Assembly: GCF_000418555.1 (NCBI RefSeq)
Contig: NZ_ATKM01000012.1
Coordinates: forward strand, 1-64,000
Length of the DNA: 64,000 nt
From: Pseudomonas sp. P818
GTDB taxonomy: Bacteria; Pseudomonadota; Gammaproteobacteria; Pseudomonadales; Pseudomonadaceae
Reading direction: 5' to 3'
Shown: positions 42,339-52,729 of the stretch, one piece after another
Layout: the number at the start of each line of letters is the position of its first letter
Position numbering within the stretch: the first letter of the stretch is position 1
Notes under the pieces: generated by a model
Told to the model about the DNA's origin: nothing
Database searches by the model: none
The model's input: the letters and a program-made list of their open reading frames with translations, nothing else
Made by a program: the position numbers and the translations under genes

Positions 42339-45077
42339 GATTCGAGTAGGCTCAGCTCGCGGGCACGGCGGATGGCTTGGGTGCGATTACGCACCTTGAG
42401 CTTTTCGTAGATGTTGTGCAGGTGCCATTTGACGGTCCCCAGGGCCAGCGACAACTGCTGGCCGATCTCCTCGTTGGACATGCCCTTGGCAGCCAGGCAG
42501 ACCACTTCGCGCTCGCGCTCGGTCAACCCCTCCTCCAACACATCCTGGGACTGGCGCGCGTCCTGGCCCCAGCGACAACTGCTGGCAGGCAGACCAGGGC
42601 CAGACACTCAGCAGACTGCGGATGAAGGCCTGCAATGCCGGCTGGCGCTCGGCCGCCTCCAGTTGCTGCAGCAACTGACGGATGGCCTCGCCCTCTTCGA
42701 TGAACAGGCTGCGCGCCTCCTCCCGCTCCGCGCCGATCAGGCACTGCACCAGCAGGCTCTGTGCACGCTCCTGGTAGCCCAAACGCTGGTAGCTCAGCGC
42801 AGCAAGCAGATCCAGACGCAGACGGTGCAGTCCATGCCAGCCATTCTGCAACTGGCCGCGCAATTGGGTGATTTCATGCAGCGCTTCGCTGTAGTGCCCG
42901 CGAGCCTGCTGCAGACGAATGCGGGTCAGACCGAGGACCCATGACACCGGATTGAAGCTGCGCTGCTTGTAATGCGCTGCCAGCTTGGTCCAATCCACCG
43001 ACTTCAGCCGCTGCTCTGCGCGCTTGCTGCGGTCGGCTGCCGGCTCCTGCAGAATCAGCGCGATCTCTTCACCCACCGCCTGCACGTAGAAACGCCAGGA
43101 ATGGTTGCGCGCCGCCAGATTCTGCATCAGCACCAGGGTCGCGAGCGCCTCTTTCGGCGTCTCCTGCAGGCGTTGAAGGCGCGCCAGACAGAGCATCGCC
43201 TGCGCGTAGAGGTCGATCGGATTGATCACATCGACCGTGGCCAGAGCCCAGCGCAGGCGATCCGGCAGCCCGTTCAGACGGCCCTGGTGGTAGGCGATCA
43301 GCGATTCGGTGATGGTCGGCAGCACCAGTGCCCGGGACTTCTCGCCAAACCAGGGCATCACTCGCGCACGCAATTGTTCGAACAGCAGCTGCGCCTGTTT
43401 CACCCGGCCCTGCTCCAGGCACAGGAGCACCTCGACGTTGGCCAGTTGCATGTCCAGATAATGGCCTTCGAGAAAGTGATTGCGCTGTTGCGCCAGTGCC
43501 AGCAGCCTGCGCGCCTGCTCGCCCTGACCAAGCATGACGTTGGCCAGGGCACCAACGGTCAGGATCGCCACTTCGAGGAATGCGGTGTGCTGGCCGAGCT
43601 GCGCCTCGATACGCCGGGCGAGGCCGACGCAGGTGTCCAGGTCATCCTTCTGCAGAGCGATCACGGCCTTGATCGCGAGGGTCGCCAGGACCTTGTCGCT
43701 CAAGGGCCCGCTGCTGCGTGACTCACCCCAGCGCTGCAGCAACTCGTCAAGCATGCGGTTGGCTTCGCCAAGTCCCAGCTCGGTTGCCCGCGTCCAGACG
43801 TCGGCCAGCACCAGTACCGGAAAGCGTGCGGCGATCTCGTCCGGCACATGCTGGCGCCACTTGTAGATCAGGTTGAGCTGGCCACGGTTGATCAGCTCCA
43901 GGCCGCAGCCGTCGATCAGCGCAGCGAGCATCTCGGCGTCTTCGGCCAGGCAGGCGTGCTCGATGGCCAGGTTCTGCATGTGGTGATTGGTGAACCACAG
44001 GCTGGCGTTGAAGTGCAGTTGCTTGAAGCGCTCCGGGTCGCGTTCCTTGAGGCGACCACGAAGGAACTCGGCGAACAGGTTGTGAAAGCGATACCACTGA
44101 CGCTCGCGGTCCATGGGCAGAAGAAACAGCTGCATGGACTCCAGCTCTTCCAGCAGCTGCTGGCCACCCTGGCGCCCGGTCAGTGCATTGGCCAGATCGC
44201 CACTGAGCTGCTGCGCCACGCCCAACGCCAGCAATTGCTCCTGGCGCTCGACGGGCAACTGTTCGAACACCGAGCGCAGCAGGTAGTCACCGACCGCGTG
44301 CTTGTCGGCGCCCAGCTCAGCCATACGCTCGGTCGGTTGCGGGTGATTGCGTAGCCACAGGCTGGCCAGGTGCACACCGACCATCCAGCCTTCGGTATGG
44401 CTGTAGAGCGCACCGAAAGCCTCGGGGCTGAGTTGCAGGCCGCTACGCTCCAGATAGCTGCGTGCCTCCTGCGGATTGAGCCTGAGCTCATCGCTACCCA
44501 ACTCCAGCGAGAGCCCCTTGGCGCGCAAGGTAGCCAGACTCAGGGCGGGTTGCGAACGGCTACCGATGGCCAGGGTGAAATGGGGCGGCGCCAGCTTGAC
44601 CAGGCGATTGAGCGCGGCGAGCAGCTCGTTATCCTGAATCAGGTGCAGATCATCCAGCACCAGCAGCACAGGCTCCGGACGCTGCGCCAGATCCAGCAGC
44701 AGGCTCTCCATCACGGCTTCGACCGGCACGCGCATGGTGTTGCGCAGGTAACCCAGCGCATCCCCACCAAGGCCGGGCAGTGCCCGAGCCAGTGCTTCGA
44801 TCAGTTGCTGGAAGAAACGGACCGGCTCGTCATCATCGGAACCCAAGGATAACCAGGCGACCGCGCAGCCGGCCTGACGGCGTTGCTCGGCCAGCATCGC
44901 CAATGCGGTGGTCTTGCCGAAACCGGCTGGTGCGCAAAACAGCACGAGCCGTACATGAGGATGGGCCGCAAGCGCAGCTTCGACCTGGGGTCTTGCCAAA
45001 TAGTCCGCAGAAGCCTGGGGCGGCGACAACTTCGAGCGCAGCAGGCTTCCAGCGGCTGGACCTGTCACAACATCCAT
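42335..45077 (-). pseudogene. Second MalT-like LuxR regulator, frameshifted before its DNA-binding domain
   Basis: A homologue of the downstream regulator, starting at 45077. Walker A 'GFGKTT' is at residues 52-57 and the NTPase plus TPR-like sensor are intact through about residue 825 ('LQAFIRSLLSVW'). The frame then runs into unrelated residues, while the LuxR helix-turn-helix ('LTEREREVVCLAAKGMSNEEIGQQLSLALGTVKWHLHNIYEKLKV') continues in a different frame (42335 to about 42600). The break coincides with an 18-base duplicate of the sequence coding 'QQLSLA'. Either a recent mutation or a sequence/assembly error; without correction the product lacks its DNA-binding domain. Confidence 0.85.
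42445..42586. repeat. 18-base direct repeat at the regulator frameshift
   Basis: CCAGCGACAACTGCTGGC occurs at 42445-42462, inside the helix-turn-helix coding region, and again at 42569-42586, in the linker where the frame is lost. A shorter shared word, CAGGGCCAG, flanks both copies on opposite sides. The pattern suggests a template-switch insertion. Confidence 0.75.
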
Positions 45078-45270
45078 GGCCTGGATCCCTTTTTAAATTA
45101 TTGTTCTGGTACTGGGCCGCCCTATTTCAGCGGGAACGGCTCTACATTCAACATCCTGGCACTGCGCCATACTAATCAGCCGAACGCAGCCGAGTAAACC
45201 CGGCGCAAGCTCTAGGATGAATGTTAGCGGCGGACTACAATCGCCCTTTCATCTCTTCCGACCGCCGCGC

Positions 45271-46629
45271 ATGCCCACCTGCTCTCTGCACCCTCTCCCT
45301 TATCGGACCGACCCCAGCGATTACTTCCGGCGCATTCGCCAGGCCCCAGGTGCCGTACTGCTGGATGCCGGACGCCCGAATGCCGAGCGTGGACGCTATG
45401 ACCTTATGAGCGCCTGGCCATTGGCAGAACTGGCGCCCGCGACCGACGAATCGGCCAAGGACTTCCTGCAGCGCCTGCGCGACGCGCTGCAGAGCCTTGG
45501 CCATGCCGAGGCGCCGGCGCAGCATGAACTGCCATTCGTCGGAGGTCTGATCGGTTACCTGTCCTATGACTTCGGCCGTCGTCTCGAGGCGCTGCCTGAG
45601 CAGAGCATCGACGACCTTGGCCTCGAGGACGCGCGTTTCGGTCTCTATGCCTGGGCGCTGATCAGCGATCACCAGCTCGGTACCAGTGCCCTGCTGTTTC
45701 ACCCGCGGCTCCAGGAGGCAGAACGGCAGCGGCTGCAAGCGCTGTTCCAGGCCCCGGCTGGCGCGCCAGAACAACCCTTCCGGCTGACCCGCCCCTTTCA
45801 GGCTGATCTCGATCAGAACAGCTATCGCCAGGCGATCGAACGCATTCAGGGCTACATCCTCGCTGGCGATTGCTATCAGGTGAATTTCGCCCAGCGCTTT
45901 CAGGCGCCCTGCGCGGGCGATCCGTGGGCGGCGTATCAGGCGCTGCGCCAGGCTTGCCCCACGCCCTTCTCGGGCTTTCGCAATCTGGGCGGCAACGACG
46001 CCATTCTCAGTCTGTCGCCCGAACGCTTTCTCAAGGTCAGCGCCGGCCAGGTGGAAACCCGCCCGATCAAGGGTACCCGCCGCCGTGGCAACGATGCCGA
46101 GGACGATCAGGCGCAGGCACAGGACCTGCTGGCCAGCCGCAAGGATCGCGCCGAGAACCTGATGATCGTCGATCTGCTACGCAACGACCTCGGTCGCAGC
46201 TGCCGCACAGGCTCGGTCAGAGTACCCGAGCTGTTCGCCCTGGAGAGTTATCCCAACGTGCATCACCTGGTCAGTTGCGTGACAGCCGAGCTGGCGCCCG
46301 GCAAGGATGCGCTGGACCTGATCGCCGGAAGCTTCCCTGGCGGCTCCATCACCGGCGCACCGAAGATCCGCGCCATGCAGATCATCGACGAGCTGGAGCC
46401 GACACGGCGCGGGCTCTACTGCGGCTCCTTGCTCTATCTCGATGTACGCGGCGAAATGGACAGTTCCATCGCCATCCGCAGTCTGCTGGTCAAGGACGGC
46501 GTGGTCAGCTGTTGGGGCGGTGGCGGTATCGTCGCCGACTCCAACTGGCAAGCCGAGTATCAGGAATCGATCACCAAGGTGAAGGTGCTGCTGGAAACGC
46601 TGGAGCGCCTGTCGGCCGAAGCCGAATAA
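45271..46629 (+). CDS. pabB: Aminodeoxychorismate synthase component I
   Basis: A 452-residue chorismate-utilising enzyme making 4-amino-4-deoxychorismate for p-aminobenzoate and folate, using ammonia from PabA. Landmarks: 'GDCYQVNFAQRF', 'LSLSPERFLKVSAGQVETRPIKGTRRRG', 'ENLMIVDLLRNDLGRSC', 'FPGGSITGAPKIRAMQIIDELEP' and 'YCGSLLYLD', all typical of the TrpE/PabB family. PIKGT and the lack of a tryptophan-site motif favour PabB. The start at 'MPTCSLHPL' fits the family. Between 45078 and 45270 I see no other gene. Confidence 0.95.
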   Translation: MPTCSLHPLPYRTDPSDYFRRIRQAPGAVLLDAGRPNAERGRYDLMSAWPLAELAPATDESAKDFLQRLRDALQSLGHAEAPAQHELPFVGGLIGYLSYDFGRRLEALPEQSIDDLGLEDARFGLYAWALISDHQLGTSALLFHPRLQEAERQRLQALFQAPAGAPEQPFRLTRPFQADLDQNSYRQAIERIQGYILAGDCYQVNFAQRFQAPCAGDPWAAYQALRQACPTPFSGFRNLGGNDAILSLSPERFLKVSAGQVETRPIKGTRRRGNDAEDDQAQAQDLLASRKDRAENLMIVDLLRNDLGRSCRTGSVRVPELFALESYPNVHHLVSCVTAELAPGKDALDLIAGSFPGGSITGAPKIRAMQIIDELEPTRRGLYCGSLLYLDVRGEMDSSIAIRSLLVKDGVVSCWGGGGIVADSNWQAEYQESITKVKVLLETLERLSAEAE

Positions 46630-46640
46630 GCACCCCAAAC

Positions 46641-46670
46641 GAAAAACGCCGCGACATCGCGGCGTTTTTC
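46641..46670. terminator. Bidirectional terminator between pabB and thrH
   Basis: A 14-base-pair stem, GAAAAACGCCGCGA with its complement (46641-46654 and 46657-46670), with A5 and T5 at the ends, so it can serve both convergent genes. Confidence 0.92.
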
Positions 46671-46681
46671 ATGCATCGATC

Positions 46682-47299
46682 TTACAGACTCAGCTTGCGG
46701 TTCGACGCCTTGAGGAATTCCTGCTTGAGATCTTCATAGGTGTGCACCGCGGGAAACTGCGGGAACTCGCGGATCACGTTGTCCGGCGCATGGAACAGGA
46801 TGCCGGCATGGGCTTCGCTGAGCATGGTGGTGTCGTTGTACGAGTCGCCCGCTGCGATCACGCGATAGTACAGACTCTTGAAGGCGATGACCGACTGGCG
46901 CTTGGGGTCCTTCTGGCGCAGCTGGTAGCTGACCACGCGATCGTTCTCGTCGGTGATCAGGCGGTGACACAGCAGGGTCGGGAAACCGAGCTGGCGCATC
47001 AGCGGCTGGGAGAACTCGTAGAAGGTGTCGGAAAGGATCACCACCTGGAAGCGCTCACGCAACCAGTCGACGAACTCCACCGCGCCGTCGAGCGGCTTGA
47101 GCGTGGCGATGACGTCCTGGATGTCCTTGAGCTTCAGGCCATGCTCATCGAGGATGCGCAGGCGCTGCTGCATCAGCACGTCATAATCGGGGATGTCGCG
47201 GGTGGTCGCCTTGAGCGACTCGATGCCGGTTTTTTCCGCGAAGGCGATCCAGATTTCGGGGACCAGTACGCCTTCCAGGTCGAGACACGCGATTTCCAC
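46682..47299 (-). CDS. thrH: Phosphoserine phosphatase / homoserine phosphotransferase ThrH
   Basis: A 205-residue HAD-superfamily enzyme. The nucleophile motif is 'ACLDLEGVLVPE' (DxE in place of the common DxD, typical of ThrH), motif II is 'VVILSDTFYEFS', the Lys is near 'RQKDPKRQ', and motif III is 'AAGDSYNDTTML'. ThrH dephosphorylates phosphoserine and can transfer the phosphate to homoserine, feeding threonine synthesis. It is a Pseudomonas-type gene and converges on pabB. Confidence 0.96.
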   Translation of the reverse strand: MEIACLDLEGVLVPEIWIAFAEKTGIESLKATTRDIPDYDVLMQQRLRILDEHGLKLKDIQDVIATLKPLDGAVEFVDWLRERFQVVILSDTFYEFSQPLMRQLGFPTLLCHRLITDENDRVVSYQLRQKDPKRQSVIAFKSLYYRVIAAGDSYNDTTMLSEAHAGILFHAPDNVIREFPQFPAVHTYEDLKQEFLKASNRKLSL

Positions 47300-47473
47300 A
47301 GGCCACTCCTCGGTTGAGCCAAAAAGGAGCCGGCACTCTAGCCGCTGGGCTTGGCTCGTGCAACGCGACCAGTTATAACCAAAAAGAAGGACGTCAATCG
47401 CCTTAGTTATTTAGCCGCATAACCGGCCTTTGTTACCATCGCGCCCTCACGCACACGATCTGGAGTCCTCAAC

Positions 47474-48094
47474 ATGGAACTCGACCTGGACGCGCTCAAC
47501 GCCGAACTCGGCAACCAGCCAGAAAAGCTGGTGCAGTGGGCCATCGGGCTGGGCAAAGCCGCCATCTGCACCACCAACTTCCGCCCGTTCGAAGCGGTGA
47601 TCCTGCATATGGTCAGCCAGGTCAAACCGGATATCCCGGTGGTCTGGATGGACAGCGGTTACAACACCGACGCCACCTATCGCTTCGCCGACGAGGTGAC
47701 GCGCAAGCTGAACCTGAATCTGATCACCTACCTGCCCAAGCGCTCGCGCGCGCATCGCGAAGCCATCGACGGCCCGGTGCCCGGCCTGGACGATCCGCGC
47801 CACGCCGCCTTCACCGAAGAGGTCAAGCTGGAGCCTTTTGCCCGCGCTCTGCGCGAGATGGCACCTGGTGTCTGGTTCACCGCCCTGCGCGCCACCGATA
47901 CGGCCGTGCGGGCGCAGATGGACCCGATCAGCATCAACCCGGACGGCCTGATCAAGGTCGCTCCGCTGCTGCACTGGACCTCCAAGGATCTCTACGAGTA
48001 TCTGGTCGCTCACAACCTGCCGAACGAGTTCGACTACTACGATCCGACCAAGGGTGAAGACAATCGCGAGTGCGGTCTGCATCTCAACCACTGA
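47474..48094 (+). CDS. cysH: PAPS-reductase family protein, divergent short CysH-like
   Basis: A 206-residue PP-loop protein of the E. coli-type PAPS reductase branch (no Cys-Cys/CxxC [4Fe-4S] ligands). The N-terminus 'LDLDALNAELG', the region 'WFTALRATDTAVRA' and the C-terminal catalytic 'ECGLHLNH' align by eye with CysH. However, the PP-loop serines (SSSFG in E. coli) read 'TTNFRPF', the RREQS-type sulfate-binding stretch reads 'RATDT', and it is about 40 residues shorter than E. coli CysH. PAO1, as I recall, has a [4Fe-4S] APS reductase at this locus. Sulfate reduction is likely from the place beside cysB, but activity should not be assumed. Confidence 0.75.
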   Translation: MELDLDALNAELGNQPEKLVQWAIGLGKAAICTTNFRPFEAVILHMVSQVKPDIPVVWMDSGYNTDATYRFADEVTRKLNLNLITYLPKRSRAHREAIDGPVPGLDDPRHAAFTEEVKLEPFARALREMAPGVWFTALRATDTAVRAQMDPISINPDGLIKVAPLLHWTSKDLYEYLVAHNLPNEFDYYDPTKGEDNRECGLHLNH

Positions 48095-48108
48095 TTGGCA
48101 TTGGTTAG

Positions 48109-48144
48109 AACGCAACATGGCGCCCAAGGGCGCCATGTTGCGTT
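48109..48144. terminator. Perfect palindrome between cysH and cysB
   Basis: A 17-base-pair perfect stem (AACGCAACATGGCGCCC at 48109-48125 with its complement at 48128-48144) with a 2-base apex and no long T tract. It sits between the convergent genes cysH and cysB and probably ends transcription or blocks readthrough. Confidence 0.75.
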
Positions 48145-48156
48145 TCAGCCTCTGCC

Positions 48157-49140
<984 letters not shown>

Positions 49141-49233
49141 TCAGAGCAGTAAGGCAGGCAGCAGCCGCCAATGCCGTATATAACCATATTATTGGTTTAA
49201 TCGAACACCCTAGAACTTTTAGACATTCCCCCC

Positions 49234-49734
49234 TTACAGATCCCCGTGTCCTCGATGCTGCAGCATCGGCACCAGATACACCGGCGCTTCAGACAATTGC
49301 ACGATTCGCGCAGCAGTGCGGCCCAGCGGGATGGTCAGATCCGTGCCGTGGCTGTGACTGCCTACGACCAGCAGATCCACCCCAAGTTTCTGCGCCTCCT
49401 CGAGAATCACCGCCGGTGGATCCCCCTGTAGCACCCGCACCGCGCGTATCAGCTGCAGATCCTGCTGAGCATCGCCCAGCTCGTCACGAAAGCCCTCCAG
49501 TACGCGCTGCTCGATACTGGCCATGACGGTGTTCAAGCCATTGCGCCGCAGCTCCGCAAGGGTCTCTTCATCCAGATAGGTCTGCAGCACGGATTCGGCG
49601 AACAAGCCCATGGGTTCCACCGCGTGCACCACATACAGATCGGCCTGGAAGCTGCGAGTCAGAGCGAGGGCGTGCTGCAGCACATAGGAGGCGTAAAGCC
49701 CCAGATCGGTGGCATAAAGTATCGAGCGGATCAC
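49234..49734 (-). CDS. Universal stress protein, UspA family
   Basis: A 166-residue single-domain Usp protein: 'SILYATDLGLYASYVLQHALAL' at the N-terminus and 'GVDLLVVGSHSHGTDLTIPLGRTAARIVQLSEAPVYLVP' with the G-2x-G-9x-G-type ATP-binding tail. Such proteins respond to starvation or anaerobic stress. The same gene follows cysB in PAO1 by my recollection. No operon partner. Confidence 0.93.
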   Translation of the reverse strand: MIRSILYATDLGLYASYVLQHALALTRSFQADLYVVHAVEPMGLFAESVLQTYLDEETLAELRRNGLNTVMASIEQRVLEGFRDELGDAQQDLQLIRAVRVLQGDPPAVILEEAQKLGVDLLVVGSHSHGTDLTIPLGRTAARIVQLSEAPVYLVPMLQHRGHGDL

Positions 49735-49862
49735 ATGGCCTCCTCGACTGCTGGCGCAGGCCCATGATTGAGCTTAGCAGCGCATCAGACAAAGCAAGAT
49801 CGGCGACGTTATTTAGGACGAATGGCTATATGCAGGCGCCTGGAGGCCGGCACGCTCCACGC

Positions 49863-50768
49863 TCAGGGCAGCAATTCGTTACTCACGCCATGAGGGACAT
49901 GACCCGTCGCCACTACCTGGCGCGCTCTCTCGCAGTGCCCGGTCTGATCATCGAAGAACACATCGGCGGCAAAGGCTTCGAGCACAGCCGACTTGTCCAG
50001 CCCACCGAGGAAGAAGGATTCGTCCAGGCGGATGTTCCACTCACGCAGCGTGCGGATCACCCGCTCGTGCGCCGGGGCCGAGCGAGCAGTGACCAGCGCC
50101 GTACGAATCGGACATTCGGCTTCGGGGAATTCCTGCTGCAGCGCATGCAGCGCGGCGAGAAAAGGCTTGAACGGACCGCCAGGCAAGGCCTGACGTGCCG
50201 CCTCACGTTCATGGTCCTGAAAGGCGTTGAGGCCACCACTCTGATAGACCCGTTCGGAGTCATCGGAGAACAGCACGGCATCACCATCGAAGGCAATACG
50301 CAATTCATTGCTGTTGGCGCGCCGGGTGCCCCCGGAAAGCAACGTGGCCGCACCGAAACCGGCTTTCAGCGCATTGCGCACATCATCGGCATGGGTAGAC
50401 AGAAAAAGATGGCAGCCGAAGGCCGCCAGATAGGGGTCGGGGCTGCGACCGCCGACGAAGGCGGCGCGGGAAATGCCGAGGCCGTAGTGCTGGATCGAAT
50501 TGAACGCACGCAAACCGGTATCGGCGCTGTTGCGCGACACCAGGATGACCTCGACGCGCTGTTCGCTGAGCCGCGCATTCAAGCCGAGCAGCTTCTCCAC
50601 CAACGGAAAGGCGTCACCCGGCATCAGCACCTCATCTTCATGCTCGATCTGATAGCGACGGTAGGCTTCGACACCTTCGCTTTCGTAGATCTGATGACTC
50701 TCGCTCAGATCGAACAGCGCTCGCGAGGAAATCGCCAGCACCAGCTTGTCCCCCAGCCCCTTGCCCAT
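49863..50768 (-). CDS. 5'-nucleotidase (cytosolic NT5C1-like)
   Basis: A 301-residue HAD-like cytosolic 5'-nucleotidase (Pfam 5-nucleotidase type). 'LVLAISSRALFDLSESHQIYE' covers the first strand, where the usual DxD appears as a DLSE-type motif, 'VILVSRNSADTGLRAFNS' covers motif II, and 'IAFDGDAVLFSDDSE' and 'FFDDQTGHCE' supply acidic metal ligands. It hydrolyses nucleoside monophosphates. The ATG at 50768 has GGAGG seven bases upstream; a TTG six bases earlier is also in frame. The start lies within the end of panE-type gene readout (overlap of a few bases), so the genes are coupled. Confidence 0.85.
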   Translation of the reverse strand: MGKGLGDKLVLAISSRALFDLSESHQIYESEGVEAYRRYQIEHEDEVLMPGDAFPLVEKLLGLNARLSEQRVEVILVSRNSADTGLRAFNSIQHYGLGISRAAFVGGRSPDPYLAAFGCHLFLSTHADDVRNALKAGFGAATLLSGGTRRANSNELRIAFDGDAVLFSDDSERVYQSGGLNAFQDHEREAARQALPGGPFKPFLAALHALQQEFPEAECPIRTALVTARSAPAHERVIRTLREWNIRLDESFFLGGLDKSAVLEAFAADVFFDDQTGHCERARQVVATGHVPHGVSNELLP

Positions 50769-50770
50769 GA

Positions 50771-51727
50771 TCAAGCCTCCCGGCGAGCCTGAATGAAACG
50801 CAGCGCCTGATACAGCGCACGCACCTTGGGCATATCGAAACCTGCTGCGTCCGCAGCCGCCAGAGGCGCTTCATAGATGGCGTGCAGCTCGGCCGGTCGC
50901 CCCTGGGCAAAATCGTGGTACATGCTCGGCAAATAATCGGGCATGCGTTGCGTCGCCGCGAGCAGCTTGTCCGCATAGTTTTCCGGCATCGCATACCCCA
51001 GCGCCTGAGCGGCCCGTACCACTTCCTGCATCATGTCGGCGATCAGCGCCCGGCTGTCGGCATTTCCCATCAGGCGCCGCGTATCGGCATCGAGCAGCAC
51101 CGACAGGCCGTTATAAGGGATGTTCCACACCAGTTTCTGCCAGCGTGTCTGCGCCAAGTCGCGCATCGCTGCCGAATCCAGGCCGGTGCTGCGCAGCAGA
51201 CCCGCGCCCTCCTCGACCAGCGCCAGGCGCGCCTCGTCGTCATCCAGCGGCCCGGAATGATAGGCCAGGTTGATCGCCCCCAGCGCCTGATGCTCGATCA
51301 CCCCCGGAGCGCTACGGTGAACGCAGATGTAGCAGAGCCCACCCAGCAGATGCAGATCGTCACTCAGCAGCGGACGCAGCTCATCCTCCACTGCCAGGCC
51401 GTTCTGTAACAGCACCACCTTGGCTCCAGGCGCCGCCGCCTTGGCGATCAGCGGCGCCAGCTCGGCATTGGCGGTGGTCTTGGCGCCTACCAGCAGCCAG
51501 TCGCATTGCGGCATGTCCTCGATATTGCGATAGGCCTGTACCGCTGGCAGGTGCAGGGCGCCGTGCACACTGCTGTTCAGCTGCAGGCCGCGCTCGACGA
51601 CGGCTGCGTATTCGCTGCGCAGCAGAAAGTGCACGTCATGGCCGGCACGTGCCAGCAGCATGCCGTAGAAGCCGCCGATGGCACCGGTGCCGATGATGCC
51701 GATGCGCGGCGCGGGGGATTGGGACAT
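50771..51727 (-). CDS. panE: 2-dehydropantoate 2-reductase (ketopantoate reductase)
   Basis: A 318-residue NADPH-dependent enzyme making pantoate for coenzyme A. Rossmann motif 'IGIIGTGAIGGFYGMLLARAG' at the N-terminus, 'LLVGAKTTANAELAPLI' with the catalytic Lys, and the 6-phosphogluconate-dehydrogenase-like C-terminal domain ('KLVWNIPYNGLSVLLDADTRRLM' with the conserved Lys and Asn). GAGGAGC precedes the start, whose first base is shared with the stop codon of the upstream thioredoxin-like gene. Confidence 0.93.
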   Translation of the reverse strand: MSQSPAPRIGIIGTGAIGGFYGMLLARAGHDVHFLLRSEYAAVVERGLQLNSSVHGALHLPAVQAYRNIEDMPQCDWLLVGAKTTANAELAPLIAKAAAPGAKVVLLQNGLAVEDELRPLLSDDLHLLGGLCYICVHRSAPGVIEHQALGAINLAYHSGPLDDDEARLALVEEGAGLLRSTGLDSAAMRDLAQTRWQKLVWNIPYNGLSVLLDADTRRLMGNADSRALIADMMQEVVRAAQALGYAMPENYADKLLAATQRMPDYLPSMYHDFAQGRPAELHAIYEAPLAAADAAGFDMPKVRALYQALRFIQARREA

Positions 51728-52113
51728 CAGGGAAGCTCCTCAGCCGGGCGAAGCAGCGCCTCGTCCATGGCGGTTAGCAGATCGTAATGGGTGAGGCGCG
51801 CATGCACTGCGCCAAAGAAATGACCGTCCTTGACCAGAAACAACGCGGGCAGATGAAAAACCTCATAGCGCGCCACCAAACCGGCGTTATGTCCGGCATC
51901 GATCCAGCACAGGCGCTCGAGCGGAAGCGGCATGCCAGGCAGCGTCTGGCGCGCCCAACGACAGCTGGCACAGCCCGTGCTAGTGAACACTACAAGCGAG
52001 GTACCGGGAAGATCGAGCAGGCGGCGGTCGGCATCCAGATCGGTCAATTCCAGTTGCGTCGCTATACTGAATTCACTGATATCAGTTTGCCTGCATTCGA
52101 GGTCGGTGTTCAT
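51727..52113 (-). CDS. Thioredoxin-family protein with CASC active site
   Basis: A 128-residue cytoplasmic thioredoxin-fold protein. The active site is 'STGCASCRWARQTL' (CxxC = CASC), and the cis-Pro loop is 'HLPALFLVKDGHFFGAV'. It lacks the WCGPC of true thioredoxins, so its partner is unknown. It heads a three-gene group with panE and the 5'-nucleotidase. Its ATG (52111-52113 on the minus strand) overlaps the ATG of the divergent PilZ gene by two bases. Confidence 0.87.
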   Translation of the reverse strand: MNTDLECRQTDISEFSIATQLELTDLDADRRLLDLPGTSLVVFTSTGCASCRWARQTLPGMPLPLERLCWIDAGHNAGLVARYEVFHLPALFLVKDGHFFGAVHARLTHYDLLTAMDEALLRPAEELP

Positions 52114-52525
52114 GCGTAAGTTTCTGCGTCATCCAAGCGATATGCCGGTGGAACTGGTCCTGCGCAGACAGGCCTGCATTCCCCGGCAACGGCTGAACAA
52201 TATCAGCCTGGGCGGGGTCGCTTGCAACTCGTTACGCGGCTTCCGTCGCGGTACCTCGGTCGAACTGCGTATCCCGCTGCTTGGCGATCAGGCGCGCTAT
52301 CCCGGTGTCGTAGCCTGGTGTCGACGACAGGAAAACGACTACCTGGTAGGCATCGCCTTTATCGACGAGGACACCCTGTTTCGCGCACGCATGGTCGAAC
52401 AGGTCTGCCAGATCCAGCATTACCGACAGCTGCTGGAGCGCGAGTCCGGCCAACCGATAGCCATTGAGCAATGCGCTCAGGACTGGATCGCCAAGCATGC
52501 CGCCGAGTTTCCCTACATGGCCTGA
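52112..52525 (+). CDS. PilZ-domain protein, predicted cyclic-di-GMP receptor
   Basis: A 137-residue protein with both c-di-GMP-binding boxes: RxxxR at the extreme N-terminus ('MRKFLRH', Arg2 and Arg6) and the NxSxxG-type box in 'NNISLGG' near residue 31. The rest of the small beta-barrel ('VELRIPLLGDQARYPGVVAWCRRQENDYLVGIAFID') is complete, followed by a C-terminal helix. The RxxxR box is so close to the start that no longer N-terminus is possible without using codons inside the opposite gene. Divergent from the thioredoxin-like gene with overlapping start codons. Confidence 0.9.
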   Translation: MRKFLRHPSDMPVELVLRRQACIPRQRLNNISLGGVACNSLRGFRRGTSVELRIPLLGDQARYPGVVAWCRRQENDYLVGIAFIDEDTLFRARMVEQVCQIQHYRQLLERESGQPIAIEQCAQDWIAKHAAEFPYMA

Positions 52526-52729
52526 AACGGTGCCACGATCCCCGGCGAGGCGATGAGCTGCCCCTCATACTGCCAATCTATCAGGCCTATTGAACTTAAC
52601 GCCCATTGTCGCGCCGTTCCGTACGCGCTAAGGTTCGGCTCCCCCTGCACCAACTAGCTGTGCACCGCCTTAGGGGATCGCTGGCGGCCGGCACCCGTGA
52701 CCTGACGACCTGACCCGATGAATAGCACG

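Noticed and set aside
42335..42607. Treating the C-terminal LuxR segment as a separate small regulator
   Set aside because: A GTG start can be drawn, but the segment aligns as the missing end of the upstream MalT-like protein and has no ribosome binding site, so a frameshifted single gene is more likely.
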